From positions 1 through 45,030 of the forward strand of contig JALSQX010000044.1 in NCBI GenBank assembly GCA_026985075.1: a DNA stretch of 45,030 nt, written 5' to 3'. Shown piece by piece: positions 33,944 through 42,506 of this stretch. The stretch's first letter is position 1; each line of letters starts with the position of its first letter. The stretch comes from Blastocatellia bacterium (GTDB taxonomy: Bacteria > Acidobacteriota > Blastocatellia > HR10 > J050). The notes beneath the pieces were generated by a model, which ran no database searches, was not told the DNA's origin, and saw only the letters and a program-made list of their open reading frames with translations. A program made the translations under genes and the position numbers.

Positions 33944-34972
33944 TCACACTTCCTCCAGCTTGAAGACTTCCTCGTAGGTTCCCATCTCCCGAAAGTAATT
34001 GTAGACGCTGGCGCGAACGAATCTTCCCAGGGCTACACCCACGCAGAAGGCGATGGGCAATGGCGTGGAGAGGAAGAGATGGAGTCGCTCGACGCCTTCT
34101 CGTCCCATCATCTCCAGTAACGGCGTGGCCACTTCGCGCGCCAGGCGAATCCAATCGGCGCTGAGAGGGACCGTTCCCGGGGACCGGGATTCAATCGTCA
34201 CCACCGGGCGCTGATCGGCCCGCGCCCGCTGGCGGACGTCGCCGATGGGATTATGCCCGGTCAGGTGAATGGCCACATAGACTTGAGAGCGGTCGTCCAG
34301 ATCGAGGCGTTCCATCCCCGTGACGCGCACGAGCTGGTACTGATCCACCCGGCTCTTCAGAATGTGCGGCCCCTCGGGGATGGTCACGGAACTGAAATCA
34401 ACCACCGGATGATAGGGCATGGTTCCCGTCCCTGGCATGAAATGGTAGTAGACGAAATCGGTCCGACTCCCGATGACCGCTCCCAGCGCCATAGCCAAGG
34501 CGGCCGGGCCGTTCATGAACAGATGATAGACTTTTCGCCCGGGTATCCGTTCGGCCAACCGCCAGAAGCGCCGGTCGATCTTGGCGATGGTCTCCCGCCA
34601 GACGGCCGGATTGGAAGGCAGGGGCGACTCCCGGCGAAAGATCCAATCCTCACGAAGCAGGCCGAACGTCTCCTCTAACAAGGACACCTCCAGCCGATAC
34701 CCGGTCAGGGCTTCCTCGACCTGACTCAACGTATCTCGATATTGCTCATCCGATTTCCCGACCACGACGAGAAAGGGCACCTTCTTTTCCCGTTGGAGCT
34801 TCAGCTTTCGGTAAATATAGGAGACGGCGAGTCCTCCCATGGCCACGATGGTGATGATGCGAAGAATAGACAGATGGCCTTCGGCCACAGCATCGGCGAC
34901 GAATCCGAGTCCGGCGATGACGATGAACCAGAAATCCTGATCGACGACGATGAGCTTGATCGTCCCTCTCAT
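33944..34972 (-). CDS. two-TM membrane protein with a C-terminal SAVED domain
   Basis: A 342-residue protein. Two membrane helices (about 14-30 and 33-55) are followed by a basic stop (YRKLKLQREKK). The rest resembles a SAVED domain, two fused CARF-like halves: the first with VYHLFMNGPAALAMALGAVI and FVYYHFMPG, the second with QVYVAIHLTGHNPIGDV, LHLFLSTPLPIAFCVGVALG and SVYNYFREMGTYEEVFKLEE. SAVED domains bind cyclic nucleotides in CBASS and in some type III CRISPR effectors. TM-SAVED proteins (Cap14-like) are known from CBASS, but no CD-NTase gene is here. As the first gene of the cas operon it is probably a signal-gated membrane effector (inference). Confidence 0.82.
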   Translation of the reverse strand: MRGTIKLIVVDQDFWFIVIAGLGFVADAVAEGHLSILRIITIVAMGGLAVSYIYRKLKLQREKKVPFLVVVGKSDEQYRDTLSQVEEALTGYRLEVSLLEETFGLLREDWIFRRESPLPSNPAVWRETIAKIDRRFWRLAERIPGRKVYHLFMNGPAALAMALGAVIGSRTDFVYYHFMPGTGTMPYHPVVDFSSVTIPEGPHILKSRVDQYQLVRVTGMERLDLDDRSQVYVAIHLTGHNPIGDVRQRARADQRPVVTIESRSPGTVPLSADWIRLAREVATPLLEMMGREGVERLHLFLSTPLPIAFCVGVALGRFVRASVYNYFREMGTYEEVFKLEEV

Positions 34973-36129
34973 CGTTCTGCCGGTGGGCGCCGTCTATTCG
35001 ACGAGCGGAAGGTTCTCGTCCCGGCGCCCGAGGAACCCCGGTGAGGTCGGTCGCACCATCTGAAGTTCTGTGATGGCGACGGGTAATACTTCCCGATGAG
35101 GGGCCTGGGGAGACACAACGACGATGATCGCATTCCCGGACGTTCGATCCGAAAGCGTGCGGCGAACCTCCTCTCACGCACCGGGGTGAACACGTCTGGC
35201 GAGGACGCGCCACATCTCCGGCAAACGTGATTCCCGCCCGGCATTGATGAGGCAAGCTGCCGCCGATTGGCCGTCGGCGAGCGATGCTCCGGTTTCGTTT
35301 TCAGCGACACCCGCGCCTCCACTCCGAGCATGGCCCACGGCGTCAGCGAATGCTCGTCTCGCCCCGAAGAATGCGCCACGCCACATAACTGCCAATCGTG
35401 CGTTGCGAGGGTTTCGCGGACCTCCTACCGGTATGGGATGTCGTCGAACATCGGCTCTCTCGATGGAATATCACATTCGTCTAAGAGGTCGGCCACTCTT
35501 ACTGGACAGCACCTGGACACGCCCTTTTGAGCGTCGAACCGAGTCCTACGCCACCGATCAATCGGATGTCTCTCAAACGCTCACTGTCTACATCTCCCCA
35601 GGATGAACCAGAGCACCCACTCAGTCACGATCAGCCTCTCAGCGCGCACCGGAAAAACTCCTCCCTCACATGCGCTTCTCGGGTAACTTCGCTAGTAGCT
35701 TACTCACACTGGGAGGTCATGTCAAGCTATTTTTTGGTTCGGTGCGCCGCTCACCAGCACGAGAAAGAGACCGGTGTGGCATCACCACTTCAGGGAACCA
35801 CACCTCATCGTCGCGCCATGCCGAGTGTGCCAGGAGCGCGAGTCATTGCCCGGGAACACACGTCCTTGATAGATCACTCCTCTGACGCCCGCGCCAGCAC
35901 GATGAGAGGGCTTGGCGGGGCTGCTGGAGGAGGTCCAGCAATTTCTCTGACGCCGATGCCTCTCTCAGCACGATGACGAGGGAGGGATGGCCGACCGAGG
36001 GTTGCCCTTCCATCCCCGGCAACCGAGTCGAACAGATACCGGTGTGTCTTCATCAACCCGGCGAAAGAGGAAGTCCGGGGGTGGGAGGTTGGAGGGGTTG
36101 AAGGGTACGATCATTGTATTATACGCGAC

Positions 36130-36241
36130 CAGTTGGACTCGGGTTTCAAAGACCCCCTGCCAGGAATTCGCGGCGGAGCCGGGCGAGCCGCTGCCCAAGC
36201 GGCGCAGTTGGACTCGGGTTTCAAAGACTCCCTGCCTGGAA
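36130..36241. repeat. 37-nt direct repeat pair enclosing a 38-nt insert
   Basis: Copies 36130-36166 and 36205-36241 begin CAGTTGGACTCGGGTTTCAA and differ at two positions (CCCCCTGCCA against CTCCCTGCCT). The period is 75. The insert is open in plus-strand frame (FAAEPGEPLPKR). Repeat and insert lengths equal those of the main CRISPR array. Confidence 0.75.
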
Positions 36242-36441
36242 CCTTGGAGAGCTGCAACAAGGCGAAAAGGGACTCATTGGAGGATTGAACGCAACCCCGG
36301 AGTCGAGCTCCGGGGCCTGAGCGGAGACGTCCCACCACTCCCGGGAGGCCCCGCCGCTTGACGGCGGGGAAACCTCACTCGCCGGCTAGCCACGCGAGGC
36401 CCGCCCCACACCCCCAAAGACACCCCGCCGCTGGTCAGCAG

Positions 36442-36543
36442 GGAGACATCACGTTTGCTCCTGTGAGCCCGAATGGGGGAACCCGGCTTGCGTCATGGCA
36501 AGTCAGGCCGGCGGGGAGAGATCGCGTTTTGTCCCGTGAGCCA
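36442..36543. repeat. diverged ~28-nt direct repeat pair, period 73
   Basis: GGAGACATCACGTTTGCTCC and GGAGAGATCGCGTTTTGTCC, both followed by TGTGAGCC or CGTGAGCC, start at 36442 and 36515. They show more substitutions than the other pairs, so they are probably older. Confidence 0.55.
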
Positions 36544-36776
36544 GCGAGCATAACCAGCTCCGGAGCTTGCACGCCGAGGCAGGATGAACTGACCGCTTAT
36601 GCTATCCGCTTTCGAGGGAGCTGCTCATGGCGCATGGGCGTTCTGGTGAAGGAATGAAACCGGCGTCACCGATTCACAGAGGAGGTCCCTATCTGTGCTC
36701 ATCCGTGAAGCCTGTGGCTATTCAGGAGAAGGTAGCGCAAGATGCCATCTTGCGCCACATCTTCGAAGGAAAGGGA

Positions 36777-36954
36777 TGAAGACGAACTATTGGACGCTGT
36801 TGTCACACCGAATGGGTGTCAAGGGCCTCTTCGCTGGAGTACTGAACCAGCGAGAGAAGATCGTTATCGTCACACCGAATGTTGGTATTGCCCACGCAAC
36901 CGAAGGCTCTTCATCCGAACCAGTGAGAGAAGATCGCTGTCGTCACACCGAATG
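36777..36954. CRISPR. candidate mini-array: two clear 38-nt repeats plus a degenerate first copy
   Basis: Copies 36844-36881 and 36917-36954 begin GAACCAGCGAGAGAAGATCG, end CGTCACACCGAATG and differ at three positions. A third copy (about 36777-36814) matches well only in its last ~15 bases. Periods are 73 and about 67. Inserts are 35 nt (open frame WYCPRNRRLFI) and 29 nt (GVKGLFAGV), both in plus-strand sense. Confidence 0.55.
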
Positions 36955-37199
36955 TGATGTCGGGAGAATTGCCTCACGGCGAAAGGTTCACGACGAGAGC
37001 GCACAAGAGAAGCCGGCGTTCCGGGTCCGTCGTCTATCGTCTCGCCCCATTCCCGCCGGGGAGATAGGCCGTCGTCTATCGTCTTTTTCCCGAAGGCGTC
37101 GGCCACGGTGGAGAACCATACGGGGAGGCTGAAAATGGTCTCGTCGGGGGAGGGGATGTAACCCGTCAGCCCGCGCCGCCTCGCTGCCCCAGGGAGCGG

Positions 37200-37913
37200 C
37201 TATGACGGGTTCATCTCATATTCCGGATAGGTGCGTTCGATGATCTCGCCGGGTCGAGGTGGTTCCAGGAGCAATGCCAGCGCGTCTCGAAGCACTCGTT
37301 TCTGCAGCTCGCGCTGGAAGGGCCGCCCCAGGGAATGACCGATTTTGAACCCTTTGGGATAGAGGGCTCGCGGAGGGCGCATCTGGCGGGAGGCCTCCGG
37401 GCTCACCGTGATGAGCACGGTGGGAATTCCCCGCATCTCGATGGCTCGTTGAACCGCGACGACCGTGCGGTGACACACCTGCGGTCAGCCGCCGGTGAGC
37501 ACGACGACGTCGGCCCGCGATCGGCGATCGATCTCTTCGGCGATACGTGGTGCCGTCTCCTCGTACATCTGTTTGAGGCGCATGGAATAGCCCATGAACC
37601 CGATGTGCTCGCGGGCCAGCCCGCCGACCACGCCTTCCTGAACCAGCTCTCGCAGAGGATCGATAGGGAAGACGACGTTGATATCCCGGTCGGCATCCGA
37701 ATGATCGTAGTGGTGATGCGTGACCATCAATTCTGATGCCGACACGTCCGGCTCGATGATGCGAAAGGTGAGATCGCCGAGATCATCGGCGATATTGAAC
37801 GGCTCTTGATCCTTGCGGTGTACGCCTGCCGAGGTGACCAGCGCCACGGTCGCCCGCGAGAGATCGCCTTCGAACGGCGTGAACGGAACGCATTTTCTGG
37901 AGATGAGCGGCAT
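37200..37913 (-). CDS. GrdB-like reductase selenoprotein (in-frame TGA)
   Basis: A 237-codon gene interrupted by TGA at 37487-37485. Both halves are in the same frame and both belong to the glycine/sarcosine/betaine/proline reductase selenoprotein B family: the first ends RADVVVLTGG, the second continues PQVCHRTVVAVQRAIEMRGIPTVLITVSPE. The TGA thus stands in GG-U-PQVC, where the family has a redox-active Sec or Cys, so selenocysteine at codon 143 is the natural reading. It is shorter than classical GrdB (about 430 residues) and belongs to the short branch whose substrate is unknown. GGGGAGAAAG precedes ATG 37913. It follows another TGA-containing gene on the same strand, about 90 bases away. 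Confidence 0.85.
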
Positions 37914-38004
37914 GAACTTTCTCCCCGAGATCGGTGCGCCTCGTCAGGGAGATCGGGAGGGGCAGCTCGCGCCGCGCTCCCGAACTCCTCGAATCGAACC
38001 CCGA

Positions 38005-38472
38005 CTAACTCAGTTTCCGCAGCACGTCGAAGATGACTTCATTGTCGGGCTGCTGATCGATGGCGTGAATATCCTTGTACACGATCTTGCCCTGTTTATC
38101 GATGACGAACAGAGCGCGTTCGGAATAGCCTTCGGGGCGATAGACGCCGTACCGTCGCGCCACCTCGCCCTTGGGCTCGAAGTCCGACAACAGATCGTAA
38201 GAGATTCCACCCAGACTCTTGGCCCAGGCGGCGTTGCAGGGAACGGAATCGACGGAAATACCCAGGACCTGGGTATCATACTCCTCGAATCGGCTGAGAT
38301 CAGCCTCATACGAGGGCATCTGCGCCGTTCAGACCGGCGTCCAGGCCAGGGGATAAAAGGCGATGAAGACGTTCTTCTTCCCGCGAAAATCGGATAACTT
38401 CACTTTTTTTCCACCACCGTGATGGCTCGGCAGTTCGAAATCCGGAGCCAGATCACCGACTTCGACTCCCAT
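38005..38472 (-). CDS. peroxiredoxin (AhpC/TSA) selenoprotein with in-frame TGA
   Basis: A 155-residue peroxiredoxin that reduces peroxides by a thiol or selenol residue. It starts [20 protein letters not shown] (ATG 38472, preceded by AAAAGGAGG). The peroxidatic position lies in FYPLAWTPV-x-TAQMPSYE, where x is TGA (38331-38329), codon 48; homologues have Cys or Sec here. The frame continues without break to the normal C-terminus (IFDVLRKLS). The TGA is therefore read as selenocysteine. Annotation tools that stop at TGA would keep only the part from MPSYEAD onward and lose the active site. It has a promoter upstream and the GrdB-like selenoprotein gene downstream. Confidence 0.9.
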
Positions 38473-38547
38473 CTGTCTTATCCTCCTTTTGCAAGAATGT
38501 GAAACTTCAATTATGTGAATCCAGGTTGGACTGCGATTTGATTCTAA

Positions 38548-38576
38548 ACCTTATCGATCGGACGATGGTTTGTCAA
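38548..38576 (-). promoter_or_regulatory. promoter of the selenoprotein gene pair
   Basis: Minus strand: TTGACA (38576-38571), a 17-base spacer and TAAGGT (38553-38548), about 75 bases upstream of ATG 38472. Confidence 0.55.
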
Positions 38577-38794
38577 GCCGGGGGCGGCGACCCGGATATG
38601 GCCATCGCAGGAGTTCCCCCGGCCCGCGGCCACCTGGAAGCGATGGACATGAACCCACTCGCTGGTGAGAGGAGCGCAACCGGCCAGCTCGCACCACTCG
38701 TTCACGAGCTGGACCCCATCGGCTTCACCCGGCTCTGGGAATATGTTAGGATAGTGATGAGTTGACGTCGGAGCGCGCGCCGAGACGGAAGGGG

Positions 38795-39808
38795 ATGCAT
38801 AAACGCCGTAGGAAAAAATCCATCAACCGCCCGCATGTGAGCGCCTATGCGATCAGTCATCCGGGGCGTCGCGAGCGCAACGAAGATCAATGGCTCATTC
38901 TCGATCTGAGCACTGGCGCGCGGGGTCTGGTCAAAGAGGCGCTGGAACACGATGTCGGTCCGCATGGCACATTGCTGGCCGTCGCCGATGGGCTGGGCGG
39001 CGCGCCCGCCGGGGAGTTCGCCAGCGCTCTGGCCGTGGAGTCGCTCTTCCGCGATCTGCGCGGGAGAGTGGCGGCCCACACGGCTCTGCACCTCTACTAT
39101 CAGGCGATCAAACGCGCCAACCGGTGGATCTGGGAGGTCGCTCAAACCGATGACATGCTCCACGGCATGGGGGCGACGCTGACCACGGCGCTCATCTATC
39201 ACAACTGGGCGTACATCGCCCAGATTGGCGATTCGCGCGCCTATCTGGTGCGAGAGGGAACGTGCCATCAAATCACCGAGGATCAATCCCTGCTCCACTC
39301 GATGATCACCATGGGCGAGCTGACGCCCCAGGAGGCGCGATTCGCTCCCGGGCGTCACGTTGTCCTGCAGGCCCTGGGCACGCAACCGGACGTTCAGATC
39401 GCCATCACCGAAATCGAGCTCCAGAACGAGGATGTTCTCGTGCTGTGCACCGATGGCCTGTTTCATCAGGTCCCCGCCGATGAGATTGGCCAGGTGGTCA
39501 CGGCATGCGAGACGCCCGAGACGGCCTGCCGGGAACTCATCCGGCGCGCCATCGACCGCGGCGGGCACGACAACATCACCGTCGTCATGGCCCGCCTCAC
39601 GGGCATCGCCCATCGCATCCCCACGTTCGAGTCACCCACCACTTTGCGTCGCCTGACGGTCTTCGATCCCGGCGAAATCTTCCAGCGGAATCCGGAGCTC
39701 CATCAACTGGCGCTCGCTCACGTGCGCGCGCGACTGAAGCGCATCTACATGATCAGTGGACTGGTTGTTCTGTTGACCCTCCTGCTCGCCCTGCTCGTCA
39801 TACTATGA
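38795..39808 (+). CDS. PP2C-family protein phosphatase with C-terminal membrane anchor
   Basis: A 337-residue PP2C (PPM) Ser/Thr phosphatase. The motifs are in order: RNEDQW (28-33), VADGLGG with the metal-binding Asp65, GMGATLTTA, IGDSRAYLVREG, VLCTDGLF and GGHDNITVVMARL. A C-terminal helix (MISGLVVLLTLLLALLVIL) should anchor it in the membrane with the enzyme in the cytoplasm. Such phosphatases usually counter Hanks-type kinases; none is seen in the window. ATG 38795 is chosen, though an upstream TTG at 38762 has better spacing from AGGA. The SWIM gene follows 36 bases downstream on the same strand. Confidence 0.92.
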   Translation: MHKRRRKKSINRPHVSAYAISHPGRRERNEDQWLILDLSTGARGLVKEALEHDVGPHGTLLAVADGLGGAPAGEFASALAVESLFRDLRGRVAAHTALHLYYQAIKRANRWIWEVAQTDDMLHGMGATLTTALIYHNWAYIAQIGDSRAYLVREGTCHQITEDQSLLHSMITMGELTPQEARFAPGRHVVLQALGTQPDVQIAITEIELQNEDVLVLCTDGLFHQVPADEIGQVVTACETPETACRELIRRAIDRGGHDNITVVMARLTGIAHRIPTFESPTTLRRLTVFDPGEIFQRNPELHQLALAHVRARLKRIYMISGLVVLLTLLLALLVIL

Positions 39809-39844
39809 GGCCATCGACACCATGGAGAGAGGTTGTCGAACGCC

Positions 39845-41119
39845 ATGAGCACGCGGAGCCTTCACACGTTGACCGAAGCCGATATCGAGCGATATGTAGA
39901 CCGGGAGCTCGTTTTGGATCGTGGGCGCGACTATTATCGGGCTCGACGCGTCATCCGCCTGGACGTGCACCACGATGAGCGACTCTCCGCCCGCGTCAGC
40001 GGCACCGCCCGCCACCCTTATGAAGTCGCCATCTGGATCGAACGTGGAAACCTCCACGCCACCTGTACCTGCCCCTACGACCAGGGAGTGTGTAAACACG
40101 TGGCGGCTACGCTCCTGGAATGGGTCCATCGGCGCTCGCCAGGTGCTCCCCCGGTCGGGAGCGACATCGCCGAATGGCGCACTCGATTAGAGGCTATTCC
40201 GCCTTCGGTGTTGATCGAGCATCTCATCTATGAGGCGGAGAACGATCTGCTGATCGAACGTTACCTCAGACGCTGGGTGCGAGAACTCACGCCAGAGCAT
40301 CTCCCCAAGCTCGTCGCCCGTCTGTTTCGCGAGTTGCGCACCACCTCTCGGACGAGTGTGGAACGACTGTGCGACCGACTCATCCACCTTCTGGATTGGG
40401 CCGATGCGTTCCCGGAGGATCGGGCGGTCCCCGTCGCCGCCGAGGTGTTGAAGCGCGCGCAGGTCGCTTTCGATCTCCTGCCCCATCCGGCCCGAGACGA
40501 GATGGTGAAACGAGCCCTCGTCCTCATTCATCAGCGAGCGTCGCGCATAGAAGGAGGCTGCCTCGCCAGGCGAAAACTCATCCATGAACTTCTCAAATTG
40601 ATCGGACATCAGACGCCAGCCTGGCGAGCGCTGTTGATGGAGACGTTGACCAGATTGGCCGAAGGATGCGGTGGGATCTCGTTCCTCATCGACGCTGTGC
40701 GTCAGCGAGCCCTCGGTGAAGACCTCGGATTGATGCGTTTTCTGGCCGAATTGTACAAACGCGAAGGGCGCTGGGACGAGTATGAACGAACGCGAGCTCG
40801 ATGCCTGGTGGACGAAGACGACTATCTGGAACTCTTCGCCTATTATGTCGAGGAGAATCGGCCCGAGGAGGCGATGATTCTCGGCGAGCGCGGGATGAAC
40901 GCCTTAGGGGAGCGAGCGCCCCGTCTGGCCGAACGTCTGACGGCGCTCTACCTGGAATGGGGCGAGCGGGATGCGGCTCGCCAGCATCTCTTGCGATGCT
41001 TTCAATACTGGCCGTCGGAGCCACTCCTGCGGCAACTCGATGCGCTCTCGGGGCGTCATCGAGAGTGGAAGAGGAAACGAAACGAACTGCTGAAAAGACT
41101 GAAGGCGATGCCGCAATGA
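39845..41119 (+). CDS. SWIM zinc-finger protein
   Basis: A 424-residue protein with a SWIM domain near the N-terminus: C74-T-C76 and C83-K-H85 in HATCTCPYDQGVCKHVAATL, the CxCx6CxH zinc site thought to bind DNA or proteins. The remainder is helical and looks like TPR/HEAT-type repeats (for example LAERLTALYLEWGERDAARQ). Bacterial SWIM proteins are often paired with SNF2-type helicases; none is adjacent here. It probably forms an operon with the PP2C gene (36-base gap). ATG 39845 is used; an in-frame TTG at 39833 is less likely. Confidence 0.88.
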   Translation: MSTRSLHTLTEADIERYVDRELVLDRGRDYYRARRVIRLDVHHDERLSARVSGTARHPYEVAIWIERGNLHATCTCPYDQGVCKHVAATLLEWVHRRSPGAPPVGSDIAEWRTRLEAIPPSVLIEHLIYEAENDLLIERYLRRWVRELTPEHLPKLVARLFRELRTTSRTSVERLCDRLIHLLDWADAFPEDRAVPVAAEVLKRAQVAFDLLPHPARDEMVKRALVLIHQRASRIEGGCLARRKLIHELLKLIGHQTPAWRALLMETLTRLAEGCGGISFLIDAVRQRALGEDLGLMRFLAELYKREGRWDEYERTRARCLVDEDDYLELFAYYVEENRPEEAMILGERGMNALGERAPRLAERLTALYLEWGERDAARQHLLRCFQYWPSEPLLRQLDALSGRHREWKRKRNELLKRLKAMPQ

Positions 41120-41159
41120 GGATGCCCCGATCGAAGCCGGTCCCTCTCGCTGATCCCCC

Positions 41160-42506
41160 TCAATGGTCCATCTCCTCGGCGATCACCTCGGTCGTATGCA
41201 AGATGTTGTTCACCTCATCCAGGATGGCGATGGTGACCCTCGGTGGCTGCTCATCGGCTCGAACCTCGATCAACCCGTAATTGAACGCTTCATTGGAACT
41301 GAACTCCGTCTCGGGATGCCCGGCCGCCGGCTGTCGCTTGGAGAGCAGTTGGCCGATGGGGCCGACGATGATCTCTTTGAAACCTTCCGGGTGATTGATG
41401 ACCGCCGCATAATGCACGTCGGCGGCCAGGAAGATCACATTGCGAATGTCATTCTGCTGGATGAAGTCGAACAGCTCCTGCCGCTCGGTCGTGTACCCTT
41501 CCCAACTGTCTCGGCCGTGGAATCGTAAGGGGACCGAGGTGGCGATGAATTTGAAGGTGGCCGTCGATTGCCGCAACGCCGCTTTGAGCCAGGCCTTCTG
41601 CTCGGCGCCGAGCATCGTCTTCTGGCTGGTATCCGGCTCCCGGCTGGGATCACGATATTGACGGGTATCGAGGATGAACAGTTCGGCCGCCTGACCCCAA
41701 CGGAACGATCGATAGAGCCGCCTGGGGTCTTCGGCGTTTCGTCGAATCGGCCAGTATTCCAGGAACGCCTGCCGCCCGATGGGAATCCGCGGATGCGTGC
41801 GGTCGAAGTTGTTCTCCACTTCATGATCGTCCCAGATGGCATAGACCGACGTGAGATTCAAGAGCCACTGCAATGACGCATCGCGGCGATTGACCTTATA
41901 CGCCCGTCGATACTGGTTCAGCGTGCGCGCCGGTGGCAGACTCAGGTCGGCATAGATGGTGTCGCCGAGATAGAGGAAAAAGTCCGGTTCCATCTCGCCC
42001 ATGGCTGCGAAGACCCGGAAGGGTTGAAATCGGGCCCAGGAATCGCCACTCACCACGAAGGTGAACGAGGCCGGATCGTCCGGCGCCGGAGCGGTCACGA
42101 ACGTCCCGGGCGATCCTCTCAGCGCCTCGGAGATGGCCAGGGGATCTCGAGTGCAGATTCGATAATAGTATCGTCGATGAGGCTCCAGATCGGTGAGCGC
42201 GATGTTGACGGTGAAATCGGTGGCCAGTTCGGCCATCACCGGGCTGGTCGTTCGCGAATCGGTGAAGCTGGGATCGAGAGCCACCTCGACGCTCACCAAT
42301 GCCTCGCGATTGACCCGCGTCCAGATGATGGCGCTGGTGTCCGTCACATCGCCGCTCGCCTGACCATGTGTTCGGAAGGGAGGCGATGAGTGCCCCGCCG
42401 TGCTCACGACGAGAGCACCGAGAACGATGAGCCCGACAAGGAAGTGCCAGCCGCTGACTCTGGCTCGCCCGGAGTGTGGCTGGAGACGATGGTTTCGATC
42501 TCTCAT
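41160..42506 (-). CDS. PhoD-like alkaline phosphatase / phosphodiesterase
   Basis: A 448-residue exported enzyme. After an N-terminal signal or anchor (GWHFLVGLIVLGALVVST) comes a fibronectin-like PhoD N-domain (THGQASGDVTDTSAIIWTRV). The metallophosphatase domain carries VSGDSWA, LYLGDTIYAD, IWDDHEVENN and LAADVHYAAV, the metal-binding series of PhoD proteins. It should hydrolyse phosphate mono- or diesters outside the cytoplasm with Fe/Ca-type metals (family knowledge). GGGAGG seven bases upstream fixes ATG 42506. It converges with the SWIM gene, whose stop lies 40 bases away. Confidence 0.93.
   Translation of the reverse strand: MRDRNHRLQPHSGRARVSGWHFLVGLIVLGALVVSTAGHSSPPFRTHGQASGDVTDTSAIIWTRVNREALVSVEVALDPSFTDSRTTSPVMAELATDFTVNIALTDLEPHRRYYYRICTRDPLAISEALRGSPGTFVTAPAPDDPASFTFVVSGDSWARFQPFRVFAAMGEMEPDFFLYLGDTIYADLSLPPARTLNQYRRAYKVNRRDASLQWLLNLTSVYAIWDDHEVENNFDRTHPRIPIGRQAFLEYWPIRRNAEDPRRLYRSFRWGQAAELFILDTRQYRDPSREPDTSQKTMLGAEQKAWLKAALRQSTATFKFIATSVPLRFHGRDSWEGYTTERQELFDFIQQNDIRNVIFLAADVHYAAVINHPEGFKEIIVGPIGQLLSKRQPAAGHPETEFSSNEAFNYGLIEVRADEQPPRVTIAILDEVNNILHTTEVIAEEMDH

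Larger units (their letters stand above)
34973..37199. other. 2.2-kb gene-free region rich in spaced repeats and palindromes
   Basis: No protein gene is supported on either strand; frames are short or have shadow-like composition. It holds three repeat pairs or triplets at 36.1-37.0 kb (listed separately), a looser one at 35881/35946 (TCTGACGCC and AGCACGATGA units, 65-71 apart) and palindromes of the CCCCGGAG…CTCCGGGG and CCCCGCCG…CGGCGGGG types near 36292-36375. Confidence 0.6.

Noticed and set aside
33944-34972. Interpretation as part of a CBASS system
   Set aside because: No CD-NTase, Cap2 or Cap3 gene is present in the window; all neighbours are CRISPR genes, so CRISPR ancillary effector is preferred, though the remote partner cannot be excluded.
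36695-37132. 145-codon plus-strand frame across the mini-array at 36.8-36.95 kb
   Set aside because: It is composed of repeat translations (similar phrases around REKIVIV / REDRCRH) and changes character between copies; not a gene.
37485-37487. TGA as a nonsense mutation splitting the GrdB-like gene
   Set aside because: The frame is kept with family similarity on both sides, TGA stands at the family's redox position, and the neighbouring gene shows the same arrangement.
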